A stretch of DNA of 64,000 bases from Zonotrichia leucophrys gambelii (taxonomy: Eukaryota > Chordata > Aves > Passeriformes > Passerellidae): NCBI RefSeq assembly GCF_028769735.1, contig NC_088173.1, positions 63,024,421 through 63,088,420 of the forward strand. The letters are read 5' to 3'. The notes below the pieces were generated by a model that saw only the letters and a list, made by a program, of their open reading frames with translations, made no database searches and was not told where the DNA came from. The first letter of the stretch is position 1. The number at the start of each line of letters is the position of its first letter. Shown piece after piece: positions 11,001-22,229 of this stretch. A program made the position numbers and the translations under genes.

Positions 11001-12389
11001 AGCTAGTGAAAACCCTGACTTCAGACTTTGCAAAGTGGTAGTAAGCTTGCATTGAAACCTGAAGTGACAGATTCAACAGTTTGAGACAAAGGAGGCCGAA
11101 CAAGACTTGTCTCTCCTATGTCTCTGCTCATAGGAGGAGGAATCCTCCCCTGCCTCCTGAAATGCCACTGCATAACAGATAAGATGCCTTGGGGTTGCAG
11201 AATGAGAGTTAGCATCAGGCTAGAACCAAGAAAGACCAGCCATATAAAGCTGGTCTGACAAGCACCTGCTTCACAGCTACTGTCACCACAACAGTATGTT
11301 AGTTGCTCTCTAAATGAAGATTGCTTCCCAAGAGGCACCAAAGAGCCTATTGTTGCCCAGACAACATGAGAGAAAATGAAAGCCTTCCTGGAGCTTACAT
11401 ATGTGATGCAACAGGAGATGCCAAGCCTGGTAAAGATTGCAGACTAGCTACCTTAGAACAGTTTATACCGTTCTAAGTAGAGTTGAATGATGCTTTAGTG
11501 AGGCAATTCAGAAATATGAAAAGAAACTTTGCCTTCCTTGGAATAGAGCTTTCCCCTTCCTTGTTTATCTGAAGAAGGCATACACAGTATTTACAGTGTT
11601 AGTCACATGGTAATTAGGGGCCATCCAGAATTCAATAGTATGCGTTAAACTGTTGTACATCAGTGACTACCAGATGTCACTCTTCAGAGTAGGCCTTTGA
11701 CACATCTGCTAGCCTGCAGGAAGTTCTGCACAGACTTTTGTGAAAGAGCTGTCTGCACCGTTAGACAATTTGGCATGTCTTAGGTGCACTGAGCGATGGT
11801 GAATAGACAGTTAATTCAAATAGCTCTGTATATGGATTACAGCTGATATATACAGTCTACTTACACATATATTTGTCTGATCTGCCAGATTTTGTGCCAT
11901 TTCTCTGCTGTTTCACTAACATTATTTATGTCACTATCAAACCCACAGAAATCAAAGATCTTGTGACACAGCAACAGTTTACTCCTCAGGGAGAAGTAAA
12001 ATGATTTATAAAAACATCTCTAAGTTATTACTGAATCTGGAAGAGAATCATATGCAGAATGTCAAATATTAATGTTTAAAATTTGGATTAAACTAAGATA
12101 TTTCAATCTTTTTTCTGAATAAAAATAAAAGGACCTATATCATTGGATGGTGGAAAATTCAACAGTAATTGTGGCTTCTCTTTAGGATTTATAGCAGAAT
12201 GTCTGTTCTACCTAAACTGGACTAGGGCTTTGCACTTTTGAGTAATAATCTAAAATGCATAGATCCCTTCAATTTAGATAAATGTTCTCAATGATAGGTC
12301 TATGTACCAATAAAGTCTGTAGTGTCTCAGGCTGTTACTCCAGCACTTTTCCCAATCACTGGTAATAAAGTACTAGGGTTGTTTTGAGC

Positions 12390-12407
12390 TTTTTTTTTTT
12401 TTTTTTT
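12390..12407 (+). repeat. Poly(T) tract, 18 bases
   Basis: Uninterrupted T run. Nothing flanking it looks like a retroposed body. Confidence 0.85.
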
Positions 12408-13208
12408 GCAATCTCTTTTCTCAGATGTAATCCATTGGAGACTATGTTCAAGACACTTCCCAACAGCTTAACTGTGGAATCATCATTAGACATATATCCT
12501 AGTGCTGATGTCTAGGAAAAGGGATATTGTCACTGACACATGTTGCAAGCATTTAATTATAATTAAATAAGCACCCAACCAAGCTGTGTTCAGCTATATT
12601 ATAATGTGATTAAAGGCTTGCTCTCAGAAATAGTTAGGATCTGCTTGGCTAGTTTTACTTTCTAATCTTCTAAGAAAGGATTAACATTAAAAAATGGTCT
12701 CATTATTTCTCTGCTCCTTCATTTCAAGGCACAAATAATATTTAAAGATTAGAGAGCTTACTTTGTTATTGATGTTGCACAATCTAATGTAATATTTTCA
12801 CATAATAATTTTAGGATTCTAGTGTATTTTATATATAGCTGCATTTACTGCTGCTATTCATATTTGTGAATTCTTAGGAGCTTGTGTCGCTAGGTGCATG
12901 TGTGTCTTGCTTTCTGATCCACACAATAAAATTGACTGGCTGTTCCATTGCTCTCCCTTTCTTTAATTGAATCTGTTTTCCTTATAATAATCAAATAATT
13001 TCAAAATATTTTCAAGCACGTGTATATGCACTAAAACTTTGATTGTTGTTAATAAAAAAGTAATGAATATTTGCCATACAGAAAAAAATCACAGAGATTA
13101 TTTTATCCTAGTACATTTAACATTGTTATTGATTATTAATTTATTCAAATGAGATGTGATAGCTTTAAATTTTAAATATCTTAAATGATTTGACAATTGG
13201 GCAATTTA

Positions 13209-13222
13209 GTTAATTAATTAAC
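13209..13222. promoter_or_regulatory. Perfect 14-bp homeodomain-type palindrome
   Basis: GTTAATTAATTAAC reads the same on both strands and holds two TTAAT/ATTAA half-sites. It resembles an HNF1-type site but with one extra base between the half-sites. Such palindromes arise by chance in AT-rich DNA, so function is unproven. Confidence 0.25.
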
Positions 13223-14055
13223 AGTGCCAATGCTCCCCAAAGTTTAGGAAATAACTCATCCAATGCTGATTTTCAGTTAAAATGACTAAAGTTTGTGAGT
13301 AAAAAATTATTTACCTGAGCATCTGTATTGCCAGGATAGAAGTTTAAAACCTTCTTTAACATTCACAAGACAGAATTCCACTTCCAAGAGACATTACTTT
13401 AAGTACTATCCCTTGCCTAATGGAAACATGAAATAAAACTATGGGCTTATTTTTAAGGATTTGTGTAGAAGGAAATACATACACTATGCCTTCGGATAAT
13501 TAAAGGGAGTTAAAAGTTTTCAAATTCATAGACTTTTTCATGAGCATTTAGCTTAAGTTAGAATAGCAAGATGAAAATTTATCCTGTAAAAGAATAATTT
13601 TTTCTGTTGTATTCACAGTAAACCTGCATTCAGTGCCCCAATGAAAGTTCTTGATGAAGGTGCAAGGGGTGTTGTATCTAAAAGCTTTGTTGAGTCCAAT
13701 TTTATGTTCCTATCATCACCCTTTAATACATTACTTTAAATGTTGGTCTTATATTTGCAAAATCTTTACACACACTTTCTTTTCAAATAGCATTTAGTAC
13801 ACCCACGAGTAAAAAAAATATTCATATTTAGTACAAATTCTAAGTACTTTAGGAGAATTCTTTTGGGAAACAGACTGATTTAAAATGTACTTCAACTTGA
13901 AACTGTGATTTCTGTACAGGCTATTCTGGAAGCACCATGAAAAGTAAAGCTTAAGAACAGGGCTAGCTTTCTGCATATGATTAGAGAAACCAAAATTATC
14001 TTTCCCTTGGCACATCTGCAAAAGACAGGACTTAAAAAACAAACTCTTTCTGCAG

Positions 14056-14217
14056 GCTATTGAAATTAAGCACAGTGATCTCATACAAAGCGCAGTGCAG
14101 CTGGTATCATGGGATGAAGACAGTGGAATCTTTTCTAATGGAAAAATGAAGTCAGACCAAGCTTGCCTCCCTTCTTTCACAGAATATAATTATGTAAACT
14201 ACAAAGCTCTATTATAG
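14056..14217 (+). other. Candidate terminal coding exon (53 codons plus stop), unidentified
   Basis: The frame starts after a plausible splice acceptor, CTCTTTCTGCAG|G (AG at 14054-14055), and stays open for 53 codons to TAG at 14215-14217. The translation begins AIEIKHSDLIQSAVQLVSWD and ends FTEYNYVNYKALL. It has a mixed, charged, soluble-looking composition, unlike the Phe/Leu/Ser-rich chance frames elsewhere in the window. The same frame is open back to a TGA at 13978-13980 (78 codons) with no ATG before the acceptor, consistent with an exon and not a complete gene. An AATAAA lies at 14258-14263, 40 bases after the stop. A 128-codon frame on the opposite strand (13794-14180) covers the same DNA. 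I do not recognise the protein. Chance is a real alternative, since AATAAA is common here and one 77-codon frame in 64 kb is not rare. Confidence 0.25.
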
Positions 14218-14650
14218 ACAATGTTTATAATTTACAACTGTTTTCCCCTAAATTTTAAATAAAGCTTGTTAACAGTTGATGTCAAGCCGACATATTTCCT
14301 ACAGATGCCACAAACAATGAACAATCAAAAATCTGTTTCTGTTGTTTCTTTCATAATTGTTTCAAATTGTGGGATCCTGTAATAAAAATCAACATAATGA
14401 ACAAACACCACTGCATGTTGATAAACATCACAGTCTTCCAATTTCAAGAAAAAAGCGATGGCATAGTAAGTAGTTTAGAAATTACCGCATTTCTCTACAA
14501 TGATATACAGAATTTGATAATAAAAATTTTCAAGTTTAGATAATTCTGTGGTATAGAATGTTTTCCTGCTCTGTTAGTTTATCTAAAATGTCTAGGGAGT
14601 TTGTGAATCTTTGCTTTATGATACAGAATTTAAGTCTTAAAAAACCCCAG

Positions 14651-14775
14651 TGTGTGTATATATATATATATATATACACACACGCACACACATACATATA
14701 TATATATATATATACACTAACACACACACACATATATACACACATATATACATATATACATATATATATATATAT
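14651..14775. repeat. Compound TA/CA microsatellite
   Basis: About 125 bases of alternating (TA)n, (CA)n and ACATATAT units, starting GTGTGTATATATATA and ending TATATATATATAT. It is fully low-complexity and likely polymorphic. It creates the long false open frames across 14536-15057 (minus) and 14558-14872 (plus), which read as Tyr-Ile-Tyr-Ile repeats. Confidence 0.95.
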
Positions 14776-15142
14776 CCCACCAGTAGGTGGTCTCAGACAC
14801 CCCAGTAGCTCATCTGCCCAGCAGTTACCCTGGAATGCCAGGCTCCCCAGTCCATACCTCTTGTATATATAATCTGCCAACGCTGCAGACCTACTCCAGC
14901 TTCCAGTATAGAGTCCTTTACTCACTCTCATCCCTTCATCCCGCACACAGAGGTGACTGGCACTTGACAAAGCCTTCCCTGAAGCCAGCAGGGAAGGTAA
15001 TGATGCACCTTCTCCAGCCAAGGGGCTGTGCTCTAAGGCATGAAAATAAGGGCACAAGAGGCTAGAGCCCGACAGCTATCAGCAAAATGGGAGGTGCTAC
15101 TGCCAAAGTTATGATCTGTTTTCAACTTATTACTCCTAAAGT
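14776..15142. other. Unassigned moderately G+C-rich stretch next to the microsatellite
   Basis: About 300 bases right after the TA/CA repeat are noticeably less AT-rich than the surroundings (for example CCAGCAGTTACCCTGGAATG-type text and CTCATCCCTTCATCCCGCAC). I cannot assign them to CR1 or to the LTR families seen here. They may be an old repeat from which the microsatellite grew. No coding potential is convincing. Confidence 0.4.
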
Positions 15143-15210
15143 ATGATTCTTTCACCTGGCTTGCAAGAGCTGATCAACTCACCAATAAAAAATATTTTCT
15201 TTTATTACAG

Positions 15211-15281
15211 AACAGGATGTCAGGCAACTAACATAGCTTGTCCACCTCCTAGGAAACCAGCACATTCTTCTACACAAAACG
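15211..15281 (+). other. Possible small exon, 71 bases
   Basis: A very good 3' splice site, AATATTTTCTTTTATTACAG, ends at 15210. A moderate donor, ACG|GTAACA, follows with GT at 15282-15283. The bases between are in an open frame (15143-15370) that reads TGCQATNIACPPPRKPAHSS across the segment. The length is typical of a vertebrate internal exon, but the donor deviates from consensus and I recognise no protein. It lies 1 kb downstream of the candidate terminal exon at 14056-14217 with a microsatellite between, so the two need not belong together. Confidence 0.15.
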
Positions 15282-15370
15282 GTAACAAGGAAAGAATCAT
15301 AATACCAGAGCTGATTGATCATTCATATTTGACCGTGCCTATGACAAAATTCCTAGTGTGCATGTGCTGA

Positions 15371-18300
15371 TCTTGGTCCAGTTCATTATATTAGCATACA
15401 TATATATACAAATTCCTCTGGATTTGTGGTTTTGTGGTATAATCATCTGAGGTTACTCTGGGTTATATTTTCATCTTCTTAGCTATCACCAAGTTATTAT
15501 TTAACCTTCTACCCTGATGCAGCTTCTGCTTGAAGCTCTTCAAACATTTAGTTGTTCACAAGGTTTCTTCACTTAACATTCCAGTCCTGGGGACTCTTCA
15601 CTACTTCATTGCTCTGGCCATTGCTGTAGGGTTTCAAAACTAGCCTACAGTTTCTAGAGAATTTTGGTGAAATTTTGCAACTTTTTAACTTTATTTGACA
15701 TCAAACTCACTTGAAGTCTCAACATGGAGATGGCAAAGTGACACGTGGCTTTGCCATTTCTGACTTTTGGGGGTTTGTGACTGTTTATCTGCCTGGAATT
15801 TCTTTTCAAGGCTTTGTCACCAGACTGTGTACATAGGAACTGACTCTTCTGAAATCTTCCTATATGAATGGCTGTATGATCATTTTGCTTTCAAGTACAC
15901 TCAAGGGGAACAACATATTTTACACAATAATTAATTGGGTAGGCAACTTCCACTGAAAACAAGAGATCAGCATGAAGCCAATACGTTTTCATTACATATT
16001 TCCAAGAAATTCTTCTCACTGCCAAAGGATATGGAAGTGATAAATACCCATCCTCCTTGATGTGAAACAAGCTACAACTATAGGAACATAAAAAAAGACC
16101 TTAATGTTTATATATTTTCTGATGGGAAGTGTCCTGTGGGAACTCTTTTGGTACTTTTTATAAAGAAGTCAATGGTAGATGTTTGGCATGCTTTGTAAAA
16201 TATCTCACATGGGGAATTTCCTAGCCTCCCTAGATCACTAAACATTCCTTATAGGTGGAATTTCTGACATGAATTTTATGGGTTTGAAAACAAAACAATT
16301 TCCTCATTACCCACAGAGTGAGTATGACAAATGATTATTTTCTTTACATTAACTCTTTAAATTTTCAAAATATTTCACCATACTCTCTCTTTTCCTAGGT
16401 CAACATCTTCTTTACCTTTTCATCATGCATTTTATTTTCTAAATTTTTTTCAGGAATTTTACTCTCTAATTTCTTCATCTTTTGAGAAAGTGTTATTGGA
16501 GAAAAACCTCAACCTTTGTTTTTTAATCAACACTAGAGTACAGAACAGTTTATTCACCTCCTGTATCTCATATATGATGCTACTATTGACCAATCATAAA
16601 ATGTGACTAGACTTACAAAGGTGTCTCATTTTATGATCCCTTAAATTTCATATAACTTCTTTTGCTCTTTTGGTTTTTTTAATTGAAAATTATTGAAAAT
16701 TACTGAAAATGTGGAGTGATTTCACCTGGGCTGTATTTATACACACTGTTAAAGCCTTATTAAAATTAGAAATCATATATTTATTATTTTCTCCTCTCCC
16801 AGAAAAGTCTGTTATCAGAATTTTTTGAGTTTGGCATGGTTTACAGAATACACTAATAAAAAATTTCTATTGTTCTTGGGGCCACTGTTGTTGTTGTGAG
16901 TAAAATGTGTCTTAGTGTCTGTTTTGATATGTACATGATGTCCTTGATTAATTAGTCTCAATATAGTAGAATAGCCAATAAGAAAAAAAAAAGGACCATG
17001 CTCACAAAACAATTAGAGAAATTATTGTGGATTTCCCCTCAATCATTGTACTTTTATCCATAAACTCTGAAATTAGACTGTTATTAGGTATGTAGATTAC
17101 AGGTATCCATCTAATTTATTGAGTAAATAATTTATCAGTAAACAGAAGTGCACGTTCATATAGATCCATAAATATTCATATAAATGTGCTATGCATTGCC
17201 CATCTTTACTTACAGCATTCTTAATTGGTAGATAATTCAACAAAATTCATTACAAAGTAGGTAAAAAATCTCTCTTTTCTAGATCTCCTCCATTCCCTGA
17301 ACAAGTATCATATCTATGACTCTGACCAGAGGTATATTTAGGCATTTTCGCCCAAAAACCTCAAACAATAGAATATTTAATGCTTTATTGTTATGCTCTG
17401 AGCTGTACCTAATCTCAGTTTCTCTGAAAACAATTATAAATCTTCATCATTTATTTTAATCCAGACAAAGATGACATTTCTACTACCTAACTTGTTTTTA
17501 AAAAACATTAAGTCTTGTTTTCTTCCCCCTCTCTAGTTTCCCCTGTAGGCATCAACTTCACTTTTATACTTTCTTTCAGAAAGTCTGTCTGACATCTCTG
17601 CAAATCAGAGCTGTTCTCCATGTTGTTGTCTTATACCTCATGTTGCATTTTCAAAAACATGGAGAGTAGAAATCAGGTAGGCTAAATCTCTGTAAACATT
17701 TCATTGCTCTGATATAACATTACAAAGAACTAAGAGTGACATTCTGTTTTTAAATTTAATTTTTTTATTATTTGATGTATGAATATATTCAATTTTAAAA
17801 TTATTATTACTGTTATTATTATTTTTCTTCCATTCTTTGCAGAAACTTTTATATTACAGTAGTAACATTTACGCTGTCATCTGTGCCTATTATTAATATA
17901 AGTACATGGTGTGTAGGTAAAAGGCAGACCCACTCACTCAGTCTGACCAAGAATATATGTTGGCACATCTTCCAGGGTGAAAACTTTTGTTAGCTATGCA
18001 GGCAGAGGTGGGTTTATACTTAAATCTATTATAAATCAATGAATAAAGAATCAAGATAAGTAGTATCAGCACAGTACAACTCCAATAAATTGTAAGGCTC
18101 CTGGACCAAACAGCCTGTCCAGCCTGGAACTGCAAAATAGAACAAGCTGTCCATTGTCACTTGTGGAAATTAGCAATATTTAGGAAAAGTTTCAGGAAAT
18201 ATAATTAGCAAATTGTGAAATATTCTGACTATATTGTTTTATTGATATGTCATGAGACCTTAGATTGACTTTTGCCTTTAATTTTGTACAGGTTTGAACA

Positions 18301-20103
18301 TTTTATCTGTTTGCATTACAGATATTCAGGGCTTCAGATAGGTGTCTGTATACTGTTGCAGATAAGGAAACTGAAATGAAACAATAATGCTTCTCCTCAA
18401 ATTGGGCATGAGCTTTGCTGAGTTTCTTACTCATTTTCCAAAGAGTAGTAGTGACAATTTGACAAGTGAAATTCATTAGTGCAGTGTGGGATTTTTTAAA
18501 GCTTCCTAGGCAAGCATCATGAAGTTTATTATAGTTTATATTTTTGCCAATCTACTAACTAGAGATAGAGATGAAAATATACATGCTAACCACAAGGGAA
18601 GAAGTGTGTCATGTTTCATTTGCATTTTGCCTTTTCTAGATATCTCAGTTATTGAACTTACACTGAAAAACCTTCCCTCATTTTGACTGTTTTTACTCAA
18701 GACACAACTTTCAAAGTTCAACTGATGGTAATTAATAACCATCTTTTCCATTTATAAATATTTGCTAATTTTTATTTGAGTTAAGGTTTTATTTGTGGGG
18801 GTTTTTTTTACCAGCTACAGATAGAATTGATGCTTGTAATTTTGCTATGTGCAGCTTAAAACTAAAATGCTTACCTGACAAGTAAGTTCATGTGATGAGC
18901 TGCTTGAAAACTAAGCTGTATCTGAGACAAATGTTCATGTTTCTTGTATCATGAAAAATAAGGCTAAAAATGTCTTCTGACTAGAAACTAGAAGACAGTA
19001 AGAAAAATACCATTTTAAGTACCTCGAAGTGATACTGAGATCGAGTTCTTCAAAAAGTGAGTGTGACCAGAAAACATATTTTTGAGAACAGGTGATTTTC
19101 CAATGGCTGCTAAAACCAAGAATTGGGTTTTCTCTTCCACCCACCTTCACTTATTGAGAATGTAAGAATGATGATGATCTCTATCAATGTGCTTTAAATC
19201 ACTTACCCTAAAATTCATTAAAAATGTAAACTCAGTTTTAAGGCTATATTTTTAATGCTATATCTTACTTGTACAGTAGAATGTACTAACCATACTTTCT
19301 CATTTGTTTTGGTTGCAGAAAAGTATGTTATAGGCAAATTAATTCTTTATGATTATGGTAATGCACTATGGCTAGTGTCTGTTATGAGTAAAATTGATAG
19401 ATTCTGATTAGGGTCACGGAAACTGTACAGGGAAAGAACAATTTTAAAAGATCCAATGAAACTTGTGATTTCTCCACAGAATTTTGTGCCCCTGCCCCAC
19501 TCCCTCCAAATCTAGAACCCTTAAAATCACAATTGTTTTTCAAAAAGTCTATCATTTCTATACTGTAGTAAGCATCAGTCATATTAATTTCTTAATTTCC
19601 TTCGTTATGCCTATGGATTTTATTTCATATAGTGATATGATATTTCATATAATTTGCTATTATAATAGCAAATGATAGTTTAACTTCTTAGCAATCAAAG
19701 TAAGATGTGAAGGTAATTGAAAATTTTTATCTCCCTCTTTTTTTCTTATCTGTTGTTTATTCCTATTATTGTTAAAATTCAAGTTTAACAGAATGTATTT
19801 TAATATTGGTCAGAGATGTATTTTAATATTTGCTATATGGAAGTAATCACACCATAAGGGACTCTTTGCTTAGCTTATAGCTCAATTACTGTAAAGTAGC
19901 TAAAATGAAGTGTGTAATTAAGCTCAGGGTGTACTGAAAAATACATAAAGTTTCATAAAAAATAAACACATGGAGTTTGCCTATAATTATCTTCAAATGT
20001 ATCAAATATTGGGAAATAGAAATTTCAGAGTTTTCATTTGGATAATAGCTTGAGTCAACTCTGAGATGGTTTAAGCAAAATTCATTTTAGAAATATGTGT
20101 TAT
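15371..20103. other. Long unique AT-rich stretch without recognisable genes
   Basis: Nearly 5 kb with no mobile element that I can identify. Short features are a three-copy 10-base tandem repeat (ATTGAAAATT type) at 16682-16711 and scattered TA-rich patches. Open frames of 61-71 codons (for example 16815-17012, 17938-18135, 18536-18751, 18935-19150) have no domain and are expected by chance. Confidence 0.55.
16682..16711 (+). repeat. Short tandem repeat, 10-base period, three copies
   Basis: ATTGAAAATT, ATTGAAAATT and ACTGAAAATG follow one another directly. The third copy differs at two bases. Confidence 0.8.
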
Positions 20104-20450
20104 TGTAGGGGCAAACCAGCTCTCAGGGTGTCCTGGGCAACCCAAAATGTTTTTGCATTCCACACCTATCTGTGCCCCGGAATTGTTACTGTCCCTTCGA
20201 CACTGTCAGCGGATCAGAGCTGGAATCGCGGGGCAGCTGGGAGGTGCCTGTCCCTCTGGAAGGTCAGGGCACCTGAGCAGCCTCCCTCTTTGGCCTGGCA
20301 GCATCTGCTGAAGGCAGAGGCTCCGCTTTGGAAAGGCTGCTTTGGGCAGGTGTCTGGACTGGCAACTGCAGCAGCTGGGAAAAACCACACTTCCCAATTA
20401 GAAACTGCTTTCAGAGTGAACTTTGCAAACTCTGTGGGCAGTGAAGCTTA
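20104..20450. other. Isolated G+C-rich, CpG-containing island, possibly an LTR
   Basis: This block is sharply richer in G+C than everything around it and keeps CpGs (TTCGACACTGTCAGCGGATC, GGAATCGCGGGGCAGC), so it is probably a fairly recent insertion. A TG dinucleotide start (TGTAGGGGC at 20104) and its size would fit an LTR, but I found neither an AATAAA in a convincing place nor a target-site duplication. Open frames exist on both strands (118 codons at 20095-20451 plus, 63 codons at 20206-20397 minus). Both are Trp/Leu/Ala/Gly-rich frames typical of G+C-rich repeats, with no recognised domain. Confidence 0.4.
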
Positions 20451-21562
20451 AGTGGGTCCCAAGGGGGCAGGTTACCCTTTGTCCACACCAATCTAGATTT
20501 TTGTACATGTTTACAATCTAACAATCATCACTACATTCCTGCCACTAAACTATATCGCTTCCACCTTCTTACATGCCTTGCAATGCATTGCTCTGGGCAG
20601 CCATAAATTCTCTTTTGTGGACAGAGTTACATGGAGGACTTGCCAGCCTACAGGTGTCACAGAGGGTTTCTGCTGTTTTCTTTGTTGTTGCTGTTGTAGT
20701 GCAGGCTGATAGAGCTCTGGCAGCAAAACTTTGTAATATAAACCCAGCCTCAGGCTCTCAGTCTGCAGCTGACCCACTATAATGTTGTATTGCAGTCATT
20801 TAACACTTAGAAAACTTTCTTCACAGTTCTTAGGTCTAGAAACTTTGTGGTTGCTCCAAAAGTGTGTCTATGATATTACAAGCTCTAGGCATAGCCTAGG
20901 GCTAGTTTTAACTTCCTTTCTAAATTCAGCACTTTCAATATATCATAACTCTTCCCATCATATATGAAATAAAAGGTTCAAATAACCACTGAGGTACTTC
21001 ACTTATACAGTTTGCTGATATCTTCCAACCCTAGAGACACTAATTCCTTGAATATACTTAAAAAATGTCTGGTGTCCTTCACATTTCAATTCTTTATTTC
21101 TCCCTTTGTGTTACAAGGAACCTGTATATGTTATTTAGATTATAATTCATTACAGCTTTGGAAGTTTTTTGTCCTTTTACATTTTTTATCCAGGATTGAA
21201 GAAATAAAACTTTAAATATTTAGCTGAAGTGTAGTGATGGTAAGACAGATCTTTATATATATATTTCTTTCTTTCTTCATACATACACACTCATTGGAAG
21301 TGTCCAGAAAGCATTAGATCTTCAAAAAATCCATAGATTAACTCCTGAAGAAGCATATTCCAATTTTGAAATAATCAAACATATTCCCACCAGCTTTAGT
21401 CTGTGCACATTGTATTAAAAAAAATGCAGTAATGGAATTTCCCTTATCTGTGTATCCTGATCTTCTCAAGATAGAAAACAAGTGTCTTTATAATTCCATG
21501 AATGATGTGTTGTTTGATAAATACCTAGGATGGAAATTTCTGTTCTGTAACTTTCACATTCA
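20451..21562. other. Unique DNA, partly moderate in G+C
   Basis: 20560-20790 is less AT-rich and may belong to the same insertion as the island at 20104-20450. The remainder is ordinary AT-rich DNA. No gene recognised. Confidence 0.4.
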
Positions 21563-22229
21563 TGTCCATGGTCACTGTCTCTGTAAGTTCTTAGAGAGCA
21601 CAGCTGCCTGGCTCAGCTGTCACTGGCCACACAAAGACACCACCCACCAGTGACCACTGACCGCTCATTCCTGGGGCCTTCCACCAGAGCACTGTGAATG
21701 ATCCACAGTCCTAAAACTGCCCCTCCCCAGGGGAGGTACCTCAGCACTCCCACCTTGTTGCAGTGTGTTGCAACTTCCTGTTTTACTTCCTACTCACTTC
21801 CCAGGTTTGGCAATACCCCTCTCCCTTCCCCCTTGCCCCCTTGCTGAGTGAGTTCTGTCAGTCACGCTTAACATTCCAGCAAGGCCATTGTGTGGTTGGT
21901 CAGGTTCAAAGGATGCAATCCAGGCCTGGGGTCATTGGCCTGTCCAGGTGTCCCTTGTCCCCTGAGACCCTGCCCCTCCCACCTGGTTGGTGCTCATCTG
22001 TCCCTTCCCTTCCCCTGTCCCTGGGCTTAAATCGAGCCAGAACCATGTGCTCGGGATTCTGTTGGAGCTGTCAGCAAGATTCAGACGTCTGTGACCATGG
22101 AATAAAACTCTGGATATTAACCCTCTGGCAGAATCCATCTCCTTTTCCTCCTCACCATAGCCTGAAGCCTTCCCTCCTGAGGTAAACTGAATTTCTACAA
22201 GCCTGGACTTGTTTCAGTGCCTGCTGCCA
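21563..22229 (+). mobile_element. Solo LTR of an endogenous retrovirus (ERVK-like) with promoter and poly(A) signals
   Basis: A G+C-rich block with classic LTR layout. It has a C-rich U3 (CTGCCCCTCCCCAGGGGAGG near 21718), a TATA-like TTAAAT at 22027-22032 in GGGCTTAAATCGAGCC, and a conserved GGGATTCTGTTGGAGCTG stretch. AATAAA lies at 22101-22106 within GGAATAAAACTCTGG, followed by a U5. If the element begins at TGTCCATGG (21563) and ends at GCTGCCA (22229), it is flanked by CATTCA on both sides (21557-21562 and 22230-22235), a 6-base duplication as made by ERVK integrases. G+C-rich sequence continues to about 22325, so the right boundary could be wrong. The 140-codon frame at 21763-22185 lies inside the LTR and is not a gene. 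No internal retroviral sequence is attached. Confidence 0.75.

Larger units (their letters stand above)
11001..13977. other. Mostly unique DNA, with a moderately G+C-rich unassigned patch at about 11040-11460
   Basis: The patch at 11040-11460 abuts the truncated end of the CR1 at 10047-11000 and is less AT-rich than its surroundings. It carries a 106-codon antisense open frame (11021-11341) with no recognisable domain and may be an old, unclassified repeat. The rest is plain AT-rich DNA with an 18-base T run (12390-12407) and a 14-base perfect palindrome GTTAATTAATTAAC (13209-13222). No gene is supported. Confidence 0.45.

Noticed and set aside
13794..14180. 128-codon minus-strand frame
   Set aside because: Ser/Cys/Leu/Phe-rich composition typical of the antisense of coding-like DNA. 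The plus-strand frame at 14056-14217 is the more plausible reading.
14536..15057. The 173-codon minus-strand frame and the 104-codon plus-strand frame over the same place
   Set aside because: Both owe their length to reading through the TA/CA microsatellite (Tyr-Ile-Tyr-Ile and Val-Cys runs). They are not proteins.
21763..22185. 140-codon plus frame
   Set aside because: Inside the LTR at 21563-22229. It crosses the TATA-like and AATAAA signals.
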